From contig NZ_FWFP01000010.1 in NCBI RefSeq assembly GCF_900172215.1, positions 1 to 64,000 of the forward strand: DNA of 64,000 nucleotides, read 5' to 3'. The DNA is from Ruegeria meonggei. GTDB lineage: Bacteria > Pseudomonadota > Alphaproteobacteria > Rhodobacterales > Rhodobacteraceae. Both the position numbers and the translations under genes were made by a program. This document shows, in pieces, positions 50,411-59,026 of the stretch (position 1 is its first letter; every line of letters begins with the position of its first letter). Below the pieces are notes generated by a model. It saw nothing but the letters and a program-made list of their open reading frames with translations. It had not been told where the DNA came from and ran no database searches.

Positions 50411-51112
50411 ATGACAAAAGTGGCGCTAATTACGGCAGGAGGCAGCGGCATGGGCGCAGATTCCGCCCGTCGGCTGGCCGCAGACGGGTTCAAGGTCGGC
50501 ATCCTGTCCTCGTCCGGCAAGGGCGAAGCACTTGCCCATGAACTGGGTGGGGTAGGCATCACCGGTTCGAACCAATCGCCCGACGATCTGCAAAAACTGG
50601 TAGATTCTGCGATGACCCATTGGGGGCGTATCGATGTGTTGGTCAACTCGGCCGGGCACGGACCCCGCGCACCGGTGCTGGAACTGACGGACGAAGATTG
50701 GCACACTGGGATGGATGTCTATTTCCTGAACGCGGTCCGCCCAACCCGCCTGGTCACTCCGATCATGCAGGAACAAGGCGGCGGATCGATCATCAACATT
50801 TCGACCTTTGCTGCGTTTGAACCGGACCCTGTGTTTCCGACCTCTGGCGTGTTCCGCGCCGGGTTGGCGGCGTTTACCAAACTGTTTTCGGACAAATACG
50901 CCGCTGAGAATATCAGAATGAATAATGTCCTGCCCGGTTTCATCGACAGCCTGCCCGAAAAGGAAGAGTTCCGCGCCCGCATCCCAATGGGCCGCTATGG
51001 ACGCAGTTATGATGAAATCGCCTCGGTCGTGGCCATGCTGGCCTCTGAGGGTGGCGGGTACATCACCGGCCAGAACATCCGCGTTGACGGTGGCATTACA
51101 CGAGCCGTTTAA
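50411..51112 (+). CDS. Atypical short-chain dehydrogenase/reductase
   Basis: GGAGA before the ATG at 50411 sets the start. The 233-residue product has the SDR cofactor motif TAGGSGMG (8-15), NSAG (79-82) and Ser131 of the active site. The catalytic Tyr-x-x-x-Lys is replaced by F148-R-A-G-L152. Both catalytic residues are therefore missing at the expected place, though the fold and the C-terminal GGGYITGQNIRVDGG remain. It may be a binding protein or use another mechanism. Divergent from the GcvA-like regulator. Confidence 0.75.
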   Translation: MTKVALITAGGSGMGADSARRLAADGFKVGILSSSGKGEALAHELGGVGITGSNQSPDDLQKLVDSAMTHWGRIDVLVNSAGHGPRAPVLELTDEDWHTGMDVYFLNAVRPTRLVTPIMQEQGGGSIINISTFAAFEPDPVFPTSGVFRAGLAAFTKLFSDKYAAENIRMNNVLPGFIDSLPEKEEFRARIPMGRYGRSYDEIASVVAMLASEGGGYITGQNIRVDGGITRAV

Positions 51113-51114
51113 GG

Positions 51115-52386
51115 TCAGAACCGCGCCTTGATCAAATGCGTCAGCGCTGCGCCGGTTTCGAAATAGGCGCGGCGCAGGCCTGCCCAGCTTTCGCGATGAC
51201 TGGAAACGATCGGAACTGGCAACAAAGCAGGATCATTGGCCAGCAAGCTTTCCGCCATCATCCGCCCAAAAACCGTTCCCGGACCGATACCGCGCCCGGA
51301 AAATCCGTGAACAGACAGGGCATTGGGACCGATCCGTGTGATCTTGGGAAGATGATCAGAGGTCATCGCAATGCGTCCGTGCCACCCCTCAACCAACGCC
51401 TGATCGGCCAGTTGCGGGTAAAGCGCGGTCATCATTCGCCTGATCCATGCACTGTGTGACCCGCTGCCGACATGGCCAAGGTCTCCCATCGCGCCGATGA
51501 TCAGGCGGCCCTGAGAATCCATCCGGAACGAGGTCATGATCAGCCCGGTATCCCAAGCACCTTCGCCACCGGGCAGTAGGCTGGCACGCAGATTGTCGGA
51601 CAAAGGCCCAGTGGAATACTGGAAATAATAGACCGGAACATAGGCCGGGGCCGAGGCCTGCAGATGCTGGTGATAGGCATTTGTCGCCTGCATCACCGAT
51701 TTCGCCCGTATAGTGCCGCTGCTGGTCTTCAGCTCCCAGACACCTGCCGTGTGCTTTAGGGATTGGACCGGGCTGTTGGTAAACACCTGTGCCCCAACTT
51801 CGGTGGCGCAACGGGCCAGGCCCCGGACATAAGCCAGCGGCTGGATCGTACCCGCGCGCGGATCAAAAAGAGCCTCGTGAAACGCAGCACTACCAGTGCG
51901 CTGGCGGGCCTGCTCAGCAGACAGCAACTTAACCGGTGCGCCGCTGGCAGTCAGTTGCGCATATCGGGTCTGCAAGTTCCGGGACCCTGCCGTCGAATGT
52001 GCGCAGTGCAGGGTTCCTTTGCGCACCGGATCGCACGCGATACCATGCTGGTTGATCAGATCAAACACCGCAGACGGGGCAGCGGCCAGAAGGTCGATCA
52101 AACGATCACCGGCATTCGCACCCAGATATCCACGGATGTCCTCTGGTGGCAGCCACAGCCCTGCATTTACCAGCCCGACGTTTCGACCCGACCCTCCGTG
52201 GCCAATCTCCTGCGCCTCAAGCAGGCACACGGACGCCCCTGCACGCGCCGCTGTCAGTGCGGCAGCACAACCGGTATAGCCACCGCCAATTACAGCTAGG
52301 TCAACGGTCAGATCCGCGCTTAACGATGTGCTTTCGACGTGCTCCTGGCAGGTTTTCCGCCAGAGGGACTGGTCGTGATCACTCAT
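51115..52386 (-). CDS. FAD-dependent amine/amino acid oxidoreductase
   Basis: The 423-residue product is a DAO-family flavoprotein, related to gamma-glutamylputrescine oxidase (PuuB). It has VDLAVIGGGYTGCAAALTAARAGASVCLLE (dinucleotide fold, in parts), GGSGRNVGLVNAGLW with the FAD-contact Arg, and the C-terminal VHGFSGRGIGPGT. It should oxidise a C-N bond of an amine or amino acid. It lies 39 bases after the FabD-like gene on the same strand and ends the leftward operon, almost touching the SDR gene tail to tail. Confidence 0.8.
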   Translation of the reverse strand: MSDHDQSLWRKTCQEHVESTSLSADLTVDLAVIGGGYTGCAAALTAARAGASVCLLEAQEIGHGGSGRNVGLVNAGLWLPPEDIRGYLGANAGDRLIDLLAAAPSAVFDLINQHGIACDPVRKGTLHCAHSTAGSRNLQTRYAQLTASGAPVKLLSAEQARQRTGSAAFHEALFDPRAGTIQPLAYVRGLARCATEVGAQVFTNSPVQSLKHTAGVWELKTSSGTIRAKSVMQATNAYHQHLQASAPAYVPVYYFQYSTGPLSDNLRASLLPGGEGAWDTGLIMTSFRMDSQGRLIIGAMGDLGHVGSGSHSAWIRRMMTALYPQLADQALVEGWHGRIAMTSDHLPKITRIGPNALSVHGFSGRGIGPGTVFGRMMAESLLANDPALLPVPIVSSHRESWAGLRRAYFETGAALTHLIKARF

Positions 52387-52425
52387 GTAAGGCTCCTGAA
52401 ATGTGCGCGGATCATCTGGGGAGTT

Positions 52426-53460
52426 TCAACCGGTTGCAAGCGCCCTTTGGTCCGCACGGCCCATTGCGATCAGGGCAGGCTGTGTATCCTGTTGGACCTG
52501 GAACGCTGCCTTGTCCGACATGCCGCGCCAATCCGCCAGCACCAGCGATTGCGCGACCGCGCCGCCAAAGGTTGCTCCGGGGCCGGTGACGATGAACAGA
52601 TCGGGGGCAAACTCTTGGGCTGCGGTCTGGATCGCGCGGGTGAAGTCATAGGGTTCAGTCACCTGGTGCCCCAGCGTGTAATCCCACAGCGCCTGCGTAT
52701 CCGTCGCACCCGGCCACCAGATCTTGCCACGCCCATCGATCAGCGGATGGTTTGGTTGACCAAACAGATCCGCGCTCAGCCGCGCTCGGCCTTCGGCCGC
52801 AACGGGAGCCTGCAAATGGGTGTGAAAGGCTGCATGGTTAGCCAGCCGCATCGGAAACCGATCCTGCGCCATGGGCTGAGAGGCCTCGAACGCGGTCAGG
52901 CCTGCCTTATTCCCTGCCAGAACCAGCATCCCACCCAGATCAATGGACAATCCCAGATAATGACCCTCTTGCCCGTTGATCCGCGCGACATCCAACAACA
53001 GTTCGGCCTTGCGCGCTGGGTCATTTACCCAGTTGTCACCGGTGAAGGGATAGACCAGTTGTCCGCCGATCAGATGGTCCTGCATCAACGTGCCCATCGT
53101 GTTGACGATGGTGAATCCTGCCTCGGCCGACACTGCACCGCCTGCAGCCAACGCGATGTACCAGCCCATGGAATTGCCGGTAACCGCGACAACCTCGATA
53201 TCCTCGGCCAAGTCCTGCGCATCCGCCAGCGACGCCGCATAAATCAAAGGCGAGGCCACGTCGCCGCGCGAATAAGTGCTGACCGTGTATCGGTCGGCGG
53301 CGTCCAATGCGGTTACGGTCTTCTGCCCGGCCTGGGACCGGACGGCGTCAAAACCCTGAAACATTGCCATCTTGTCCGGGTGGTGACGGTGCAGATATCC
53401 TAGCTCGGGCTTGTTATAGGTGCCGCGACCGGGGCAGATGACAACGGCTGTGCGGGTCAT
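52426..53460 (-). CDS. FabD-like (malonyl-CoA:ACP transacylase-fold) protein
   Basis: The 344-residue product has the transacylase nucleophile elbow G95-N-S97-M-G (GHSLG in true FabD) and an ANHAAFHT segment at the position of the active-site His. It opens with VVICPGRGTYN, a variant of the PGQG start. ACP, KS or other fatty-acid genes are absent, and the two flanking genes are a dehydrogenase and a flavin oxidase. It may move an acyl group made by the E1 protein. Its start overlaps the E1 gene stop by four bases. Confidence 0.65.
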   Translation of the reverse strand: MTRTAVVICPGRGTYNKPELGYLHRHHPDKMAMFQGFDAVRSQAGQKTVTALDAADRYTVSTYSRGDVASPLIYAASLADAQDLAEDIEVVAVTGNSMGWYIALAAGGAVSAEAGFTIVNTMGTLMQDHLIGGQLVYPFTGDNWVNDPARKAELLLDVARINGQEGHYLGLSIDLGGMLVLAGNKAGLTAFEASQPMAQDRFPMRLANHAAFHTHLQAPVAAEGRARLSADLFGQPNHPLIDGRGKIWWPGATDTQALWDYTLGHQVTEPYDFTRAIQTAAQEFAPDLFIVTGPGATFGGAVAQSLVLADWRGMSDKAAFQVQQDTQPALIAMGRADQRALATG

Positions 53461-55649
53461 GATTGGACTCCCGTAAGGGTCAAGGCGGCGGCGATGATTC
53501 CGTCTTTGGACGGCAAGGGCGCGGCATAGGCCGGGCCGGTTGCGATAAAACTGTCTTCAGCCACAACGCGCGCGGTTGGAATGTTGGTGTTTTCTTCTGC
53601 AAAGAAGGTCATCAGCGCCTCGGACTGGCTGCCGGTGCGGCGGCATTCGTCGACAATCAGGATGTGTTTGCACCCTTCTGTGGCCTCGCACAGTGCTTCA
53701 GTTGGCAAGGGCGCCAACCAGCGCATATCGATAACGCGGGTCCGCAGCCCGGCAGCTTCCAGCGCGGGCAGTGCCTGTTTCGAAAGGTAATGCCCGTTGC
53801 CATAGGTAACGATGGCCAGATCTGTACCGCCTCCATACACGCCGACATCACCCAGCGCGATACGTTTGTCCGGCGCAGGATAAGTGTCCATCCATCCCGC
53901 ATCCTGCGGCTCGTGAAGATCGCGCATCGGATACAGCGCGATAGGCTCAAGGAAGACGACCACCCGCTGTTCCTCACGGGCAAGGCGAACGCATTCGCGC
54001 AACATCTGCACCGCGTCCGCCCCGGCTGAAGGGCAGGCAATGATGATCCCGGGGATGTCCCGCAGCACCGCCAGCGAGTTGTCGTTGTGGAAATGGCCGC
54101 CGAACCCTTTCTGGTACCCCAACCCGGCAATCCGCAGCACCATCGGATTGGTAAACTGCCCGTTCGAGAAGAAGGGTAACGTCGCCGCCTCGCCGCGGAT
54201 CTGGTCTTCGGCATTGTGGAGATAGGCAAGGAACTGGATTTCCGGGATCGGAATGAACCCGTTATGCCCCATGCCAATGGCCAGCCCCAGAATGGATTGT
54301 TCATCCAGCAACGTGTCGATGACCCGGTCGGGGCCAAAGCGCTGCTGCAACTTTTGCGTCACGCCATAAACGCCGCCCTTGCGGCCCACATCTTCGCCCA
54401 TGCAGACGATCTCGGAATGGTCCAGCATCAGATCGGTCAGTGCCCAGTTGATCAGGCGGCTCATGGGCTGAGGATCAGCCATCGCGCGCATATCGCCGCC
54501 AAAGGCCTTGGCGCGGGCCTCGACACTTGGGCCGTTGGTGGGCTTGCAGGCACGTTTGGGAGGGATCAGGCTGGCCATGACTTCGGCCGCGCTGGACAGA
54601 TGCGAGCGCGTAGCGACTTCGGCTGCTATCCGGTCAGTGCGGGCGCAGGTGTCGGTGTAAATTGCCAACGCCCGATCCGGCGGTAAGGCCCCGGCCTGAT
54701 CCAGCAGCCGCACCGAATGCAATAGGGGATCCTGGGCCTCGTCCGCCTCAACCTCGGATTTCGACAGATAGGTGGTTGGCACATCCGCCCCTGCATGGCC
54801 ATAGAGGCGCACAGTTTTCAGGTGCAGGAAGGCAGGTTTGCGGCGGGTCCGCACATAGGTGGCGGCCTCTTGTGCCACTGCGTAGGTTTCATAGATGTCC
54901 AACCCGTTGGCCTCAAAATACCTGATCCCGGGCCGATGTTCCATTGAGGTTTGAATCCACCCTTTCGGTGTTTTGACCGAAATGCCGATCCCGTTATCCT
55001 CACACACGAACAGCAGGGGTAAAGGTGTTGACTGCACGCTGGTCCAGCCCGCCGTGTTGATAGCGCCCTGCGCCGTGGAATGGTTGGCTGAGGCATCCCC
55101 AAAAGAACACATGGCAATCCCATCCAGCGGCAATTCCCGATGTTCAGGCGGGTACCGCCGCGCTGCGCCCAGCGCGTAAGCCGCGCCAACGGCTTTGGGC
55201 AGGTGGCTGGCAATGGTCGAAGTCTGCGGCGGGATCGTCAGCGCCTTGGACCCCAGCACCTTATGACGCCCGCCCGAGATCGGGTCCTCGCTCGAACAAG
55301 CAAAGCTTAGCAACATGTCCCACGCGATCTGCTGGCCTGGCACTTGCTCAGCCCGTGCGATTTGAAAAGCCGCATCGCGATAGTGCAGAAATGCGATATC
55401 CGTTGGGCGCAAAGCATGGGCCACGGCAGCCATGCCTTCGTGGCCAGAGGACCCGATTGTATAGAACCCCTGCCCCGCCTTCTGCATCGCGCGGCTGGTC
55501 CGGTCCAGTGCTCGGCTGAGGACCTGCGACCGGAACAGCGACACGGCGTCGGTATCGCCCAGCTCATCGCGCGGAGCCGCGCCCTTAGGATAGTCGCGTT
55601 TGGCGACCCGTTTCAGGAAATTCTCATGAACGATCTGCGCGCGATCCAT
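53457..55649 (-). CDS. Fused alpha/beta thiamine-dependent 2-oxoacid dehydrogenase E1
   Basis: The 730-residue protein joins the two chains of a branched-chain-type E1. Residues about 1-370 are E1-alpha with AVGAAYALGA, a variant ThDP site (FGDASANHS and later CEDNGIGIS) and LKTVRLYGHAGADVPT. Residues about 390-730 are E1-beta with CMGEDVGRKGGVYGVT, AIGMGHNGFIPIPEIQF and the Asn-rich FHNDNS. It should decarboxylate a 2-oxoacid. No E2 lipoyl transferase or E3 gene is adjacent. The FabD-like protein follows with overlap and a LysR gene is divergent upstream. Confidence 0.8.
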   Translation of the reverse strand: MDRAQIVHENFLKRVAKRDYPKGAAPRDELGDTDAVSLFRSQVLSRALDRTSRAMQKAGQGFYTIGSSGHEGMAAVAHALRPTDIAFLHYRDAAFQIARAEQVPGQQIAWDMLLSFACSSEDPISGGRHKVLGSKALTIPPQTSTIASHLPKAVGAAYALGAARRYPPEHRELPLDGIAMCSFGDASANHSTAQGAINTAGWTSVQSTPLPLLFVCEDNGIGISVKTPKGWIQTSMEHRPGIRYFEANGLDIYETYAVAQEAATYVRTRRKPAFLHLKTVRLYGHAGADVPTTYLSKSEVEADEAQDPLLHSVRLLDQAGALPPDRALAIYTDTCARTDRIAAEVATRSHLSSAAEVMASLIPPKRACKPTNGPSVEARAKAFGGDMRAMADPQPMSRLINWALTDLMLDHSEIVCMGEDVGRKGGVYGVTQKLQQRFGPDRVIDTLLDEQSILGLAIGMGHNGFIPIPEIQFLAYLHNAEDQIRGEAATLPFFSNGQFTNPMVLRIAGLGYQKGFGGHFHNDNSLAVLRDIPGIIIACPSAGADAVQMLRECVRLAREEQRVVVFLEPIALYPMRDLHEPQDAGWMDTYPAPDKRIALGDVGVYGGGTDLAIVTYGNGHYLSKQALPALEAAGLRTRVIDMRWLAPLPTEALCEATEGCKHILIVDECRRTGSQSEALMTFFAEENTNIPTARVVAEDSFIATGPAYAAPLPSKDGIIAAALTLTGVQS

Positions 55650-55810
55650 TGCGTGTTCCCCGGTCTTCTCTCATTACAGTCTGGCATATTCTTCGGTGGC
55701 ACTATGCGGGCTTACAGACGGCCACACAAAAGAAATACCTAAATTTGTATCGTTCTGGCGCATCGCAATTGCCAGTGATATTCCTTCCGAAAGGTATGAG
55801 GATTAGTCAT

Positions 55811-56716
55811 ATGATCGCCCCCCGCCGCTTTCTGCCCTCGATCCCCTCTTTATTGGCGCTTGAAGCCGTAGACCGCCTCGGCAGTGCCTCGGCCGCAGCC
55901 GAAGAGCTGTCGCTGACGCAAAGCGCGATCAGCCGGCAGCTAAAATCGATGGAGCAGCAGCTGGGCGTCGACCTGATCCAGCGCAGTCAAATGCGGCTGC
56001 ACCTGACCCCTGCGGCACAGGAATACGTCCAGGTTGCCCGTGCGGCGCTGACCCAGCTGGCGCAGGCCTCACTGAAGCTCAAGGCCAATCCAACGGGTGG
56101 GTCGCTGAATCTGTCGATCCTGCCCGCGTTCGGGATGCACTGGCTGGCCCCGCGCCTTCAGGATTTTGCCCGGCGCCACCCGGAAGTGACGGTCAACCTG
56201 AACACGCGCCTGCGGCCCTTCGATTTCGAGACCCAGCATTTCGACGCCGCCATCCATTTTGGTCAACGTGACTGGGCCGGGGTGAACTACCTGCCGATCA
56301 TGCGTGAAACTGTCCTGCCCGTATGCGCACCGGACATATTGCCAGACAATCCCGATGACATCGAATGGCTGGCAGAGGCGCCGCTGCTGCACCTGGAAAC
56401 CCGACCCGATGCCTGGGAAAGGTGGTTTGCGGGTCAGGGCCGAGATGTTACGGGCGTACGCGGAATGCTGTTCGATCAGTTTTCGACAATGGGCCAGGCC
56501 ACGGTTCACGGGCTGGGCGTGGCTCTTCTGCCCAGCTATCTGGTCGAAGAGGACTTGCGGACCGGGCGACTGGTCCGGGCCTGGCAGGGGCCGGGGGTTA
56601 GCTTGGGTGATTTTTATCTGGTGTGGCCGCAATCGCGTGCAGAATCCGAACCTCTGAAGTCTTTTCGACTGTGGCTGGAGGGCCAGATAAACCCAGCTGG
56701 CAAGAGCAGGAAATAG
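55811..56716 (+). CDS. LysR-family regulator (GcvA-like)
   Basis: GAGG nine bases before the ATG at 55811 favours this start; the ATG at 55796 has none. The 301-residue product has MIAPRRFLPSIPSLLALEAVDRLG and AAAEELSLTQSAISRQLKSME, a GcvA-subgroup HTH, then an effector domain with LNTRLRPFDFETQHFDAAIHFG. It is divergent from the E1 fusion gene across about 160 bases, so it likely controls that operon. Confidence 0.85.
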   Translation: MIAPRRFLPSIPSLLALEAVDRLGSASAAAEELSLTQSAISRQLKSMEQQLGVDLIQRSQMRLHLTPAAQEYVQVARAALTQLAQASLKLKANPTGGSLNLSILPAFGMHWLAPRLQDFARRHPEVTVNLNTRLRPFDFETQHFDAAIHFGQRDWAGVNYLPIMRETVLPVCAPDILPDNPDDIEWLAEAPLLHLETRPDAWERWFAGQGRDVTGVRGMLFDQFSTMGQATVHGLGVALLPSYLVEEDLRTGRLVRAWQGPGVSLGDFYLVWPQSRAESEPLKSFRLWLEGQINPAGKSRK

Positions 56717-56799
56717 CCCAACCGCTGACCACGCCTTTCGCCTGATGGCACTTCAATACCTGCGCGGCCATCGGCCTTGCGTCCTGCGGACGGCAAGAG

Positions 56800-56836
56800 G
56801 CCAGGCAGGCGCGGGCTGCGCCCGCGCCTGCCTGGC
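56800..56836. terminator. Strong hairpin, bidirectional terminator candidate
   Basis: GCCAGGCAGGCGCGGGC (56800-56816) pairs perfectly with its complement at 56820-56836, a 17-bp G/C-rich stem with loop TGC. It lies between two convergent genes, the LysR gene and the acyl-CoA dehydrogenase gene. No T-run follows on either strand. Confidence 0.6.
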
Positions 56837-56897
56837 TCAACGGGAGGAGATGTTTCGACAGAAACCTCGACGACGGGCGGGAGGTCCCGCAGCGTCC

Positions 56898-58055
56898 TTA
56901 TTTGTCCAGTGAGCGAGCGATAAGCTCTTTCATGATCTCGTTCGTACCGCCGTAAATCATCTGCACCCGCGCGTCGGCATACAGCCGGGCTATCGGGTAT
57001 TCCATCATGAACCCGTATCCGCCGAACAACTGCAGGCATTCGTGCATGATTTCGTTCTGCACTTCGGATCCCCAGTATTTTGCCATAGACGCGGTCGCCG
57101 CATCCAAAGTACCCGCTTCAAGCCGCGCGATGCAGTCGCTGAGGAAGCTGCGCAGAACTTCTGCCTTGGTCTTGCATTCGGCCAGCTTGAACCGCGTGTT
57201 CTGGAAATCCATCACCCGCTGGCCAAAGGCTTTGCGTTCCTGTGTGTATTTGATCGTCTCGGCAATTGCGAAATCAATCGCGCCCAGCGCACCGATGCCA
57301 ATCGTCATTCGCTCCCAGGGCAATTGCTTCATCATCTGATAAAAGCCTTGCCCTTCTTCCGACCCGATCAGGTTGGTCATGGGCACTTTGACATCCTCAA
57401 AAAACAGCTCGGCCGTGTCGTTGGCCTTCATGCCCAGCTTCTTGAGGTTACGCCCCTTGCGGAATCCTTCGGCGCCTTCGGTCTCAACAGCGATCAGCGA
57501 CACGCCCTTTGAGCCCATTGTCTTGTCAGTTTTGCCCGCCACCAGGATCAGGTCTGCCGAGGCCCCGTTGGTGATAAAGATCTTGGACCCGTTCAGACGG
57601 TAGGAGTTTCCATCCTTTTCGGCCGTCGTACGAATGGCCTGCACGTCCGAGCCGGTTCCGGGTTCGGTCATTGCCAGCGCACCGACCATCTCACCCGAGG
57701 CAAGCTTGGGCAGCCATTTGCGCTTTTGATCTTCGGTGCCGTAGGCGGTGATATAATGAATAACAATCGACTGGATGGCATACCCCCAGCCCGAATCCCC
57801 ATGCGAGGTCTGCGCGTACATCGTGACGGCATCAAAACCGAGCCCGCCGCCGACGCCCTCGTATTCTTCGGGGATCGCCCCGGCCATCAGCCCCATATCG
57901 CCAGCTTTGCGCCAGAAATCGCGGTCTACGACGCCGTTGTCGTTCCACTTTTCGATATTGGGCTCCAACTCATCGGCCATGAAACGGTCTGCCATTTCGG
58001 CAAACATCTGGTGTTCTTCAGTGGCCCAGCTGGAAGTGGCGGTAAAAAGCGACAT
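56898..58055 (-). CDS. Acyl-CoA dehydrogenase
   Basis: The 385-residue product has the acyl-CoA dehydrogenase signatures ALAMTEPGTGSDVQAIRT (FAD/substrate) and QLFGGYGFMMEYPIARLYADARV in parts, with the catalytic Glu in YGGTNEIM near 373. It introduces a trans-2 double bond into an acyl-CoA and passes electrons to ETF. It is 106 bases after the TetR gene on the same strand, so the two may be co-transcribed and under TetR control. Confidence 0.9.
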   Translation of the reverse strand: MSLFTATSSWATEEHQMFAEMADRFMADELEPNIEKWNDNGVVDRDFWRKAGDMGLMAGAIPEEYEGVGGGLGFDAVTMYAQTSHGDSGWGYAIQSIVIHYITAYGTEDQKRKWLPKLASGEMVGALAMTEPGTGSDVQAIRTTAEKDGNSYRLNGSKIFITNGASADLILVAGKTDKTMGSKGVSLIAVETEGAEGFRKGRNLKKLGMKANDTAELFFEDVKVPMTNLIGSEEGQGFYQMMKQLPWERMTIGIGALGAIDFAIAETIKYTQERKAFGQRVMDFQNTRFKLAECKTKAEVLRSFLSDCIARLEAGTLDAATASMAKYWGSEVQNEIMHECLQLFGGYGFMMEYPIARLYADARVQMIYGGTNEIMKELIARSLDK

Positions 58056-58161
58056 GGGTGTCCTCCGTTGCAGATTTTCGTCAAGGTATCTTCGGACTTA
58101 TCGCAATCCAATCCATCGACAGCGCCGCTACGCAACGTCTTTTCGCCGTTTGCGCCTTGGT

Positions 58162-58725
58162 TCAGGCCAACGCGGCGTCCAGCAGGACCCGCGCCGCGGC
58201 TTTCGCATCGCGCGCCGGATCGCAGGACTTCAGAAGAACCGCCGTCACAATCGCTCCTTCTTTCAGCAACAGGATCTGGCAACCCAGCGCCTCTGGATTT
58301 CGGGCACCGGCCTTGCGCGCCAGATCTGTGAAATACTCCAGTAGTGCACGCTTGTGTTCGGCGGCTTGAACGTGAATCGGGTGTTCTTTTTCCTGAAACT
58401 CGGCCCCGGCTTTGATGAACATACAACCGCGAAAGCCGTCTTCATTGAACCATTCGCCCAGCGCATCAAAACTCGCAAGCAATTGCTCTGCCGGGGTATC
58501 CGCCAACTCTTGGACACGACGCAGAAACCAGTTCCGGAAATTCTCGTCCCGCAATCGCAATGCGGCCAGGATCAGTTCTTCCTTGGTGCGGAAGTGCTTG
58601 TACATCGAGGTCTTGGAAACACCCGTTTCCACCACCAGCTTGTCCATGCCCGTGGCGTGAAAACCGCTTTTGTAAAAGACCTGCAAGGCCTTTCGGACCA
58701 GCTCGTCACGTTTGTTTGGGCGCAT
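58162..58725 (-). CDS. TetR-family regulator
   Basis: The 187-residue product has an N-terminal HTH (ELVRKALQVFYKSGFHATGMDKLV, then GVSKTSMYKHFRTKEELI) and a ligand domain with the AcrR/TetR_C pattern (WFNEDGFRGCMFIKAGAEF). It binds presumably at the three palindromes on both sides of the divergent promoter, one of them 15 bases upstream of its own start. Related TetR proteins respond to alkylating agents or electrophiles. Confidence 0.85.
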   Translation of the reverse strand: MRPNKRDELVRKALQVFYKSGFHATGMDKLVVETGVSKTSMYKHFRTKEELILAALRLRDENFRNWFLRRVQELADTPAEQLLASFDALGEWFNEDGFRGCMFIKAGAEFQEKEHPIHVQAAEHKRALLEYFTDLARKAGARNPEALGCQILLLKEGAIVTAVLLKSCDPARDAKAAARVLLDAALA

Positions 58726-58740
58726 GATTCGGCTCCATAG

Positions 58741-58756
58741 TGTACAGATCAGTACA
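58741..58756. promoter_or_regulatory. TetR operator copy 1
   Basis: TGTACAGATCAGTACA is a nearly perfect palindrome (only the A/A pair flanking GATC breaks it), 15 bases before the TetR ATG. It matches two further copies at 58871 and 58901, consistent with autoregulation. Confidence 0.7.
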
Positions 58757-58870
58757 TAATGCGCATCTTCCCGGGCGACAACCCGGATGGTCCAAGCCGT
58801 TGATTTACATCGAAATCACCAGGTGAGCGATCGAGATCCCGCAGTCGTAAGGAAATCTCGCTTGCAAAAC

Positions 58871-58886
58871 TTTACCGATCAGTACA
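58871..58886. promoter_or_regulatory. TetR operator copy 2
   Basis: TTTACCGATCAGTACA matches the copy at 58741 at 14 of 16 positions, sharing the TAC-N-GATC-A-GTACA core. It lies 46 bases before the 27-codon gene. Confidence 0.7.
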
Positions 58887-58900
58887 CATTAACTCAAAGA

Positions 58901-58916
58901 TGTACCGATCTGTAAA
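58901..58916. promoter_or_regulatory. TetR operator copy 3
   Basis: TGTACCGATCTGTAAA is the reverse-oriented form of the same palindrome. It starts exactly 30 bases after copy 2, close to three helical turns, so two dimers could bind the same face. It lies 16 bases before the next ATG. Confidence 0.7.
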
Positions 58917-58931
58917 CTCTGGAGCGATCAG

Positions 58932-59015
58932 ATGCGCCGCCGACCCAACCCTTTCTCAGCCCAGTACGTCCCGCTTCTTTTGGCCATCGCACTGATTGCC
59001 GTCTCTCTGACCTGA
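58932..59015 (+). CDS. 27-residue single-span peptide
   Basis: GGAG at 58920-58923 precedes the ATG at 58932 by eight bases. The product is a basic start (MRRRPNPF) followed by a hydrophobic segment (about residues 12-26), suggesting a small membrane peptide. The gene is just downstream of two TetR operators and 11 bases before the DUF1348 gene. It may be a functional small protein or a leader peptide. Confidence 0.55.
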   Translation: MRRRPNPFSAQYVPLLLAIALIAVSLT

Positions 59016-59026
59016 AAGATACCGAC

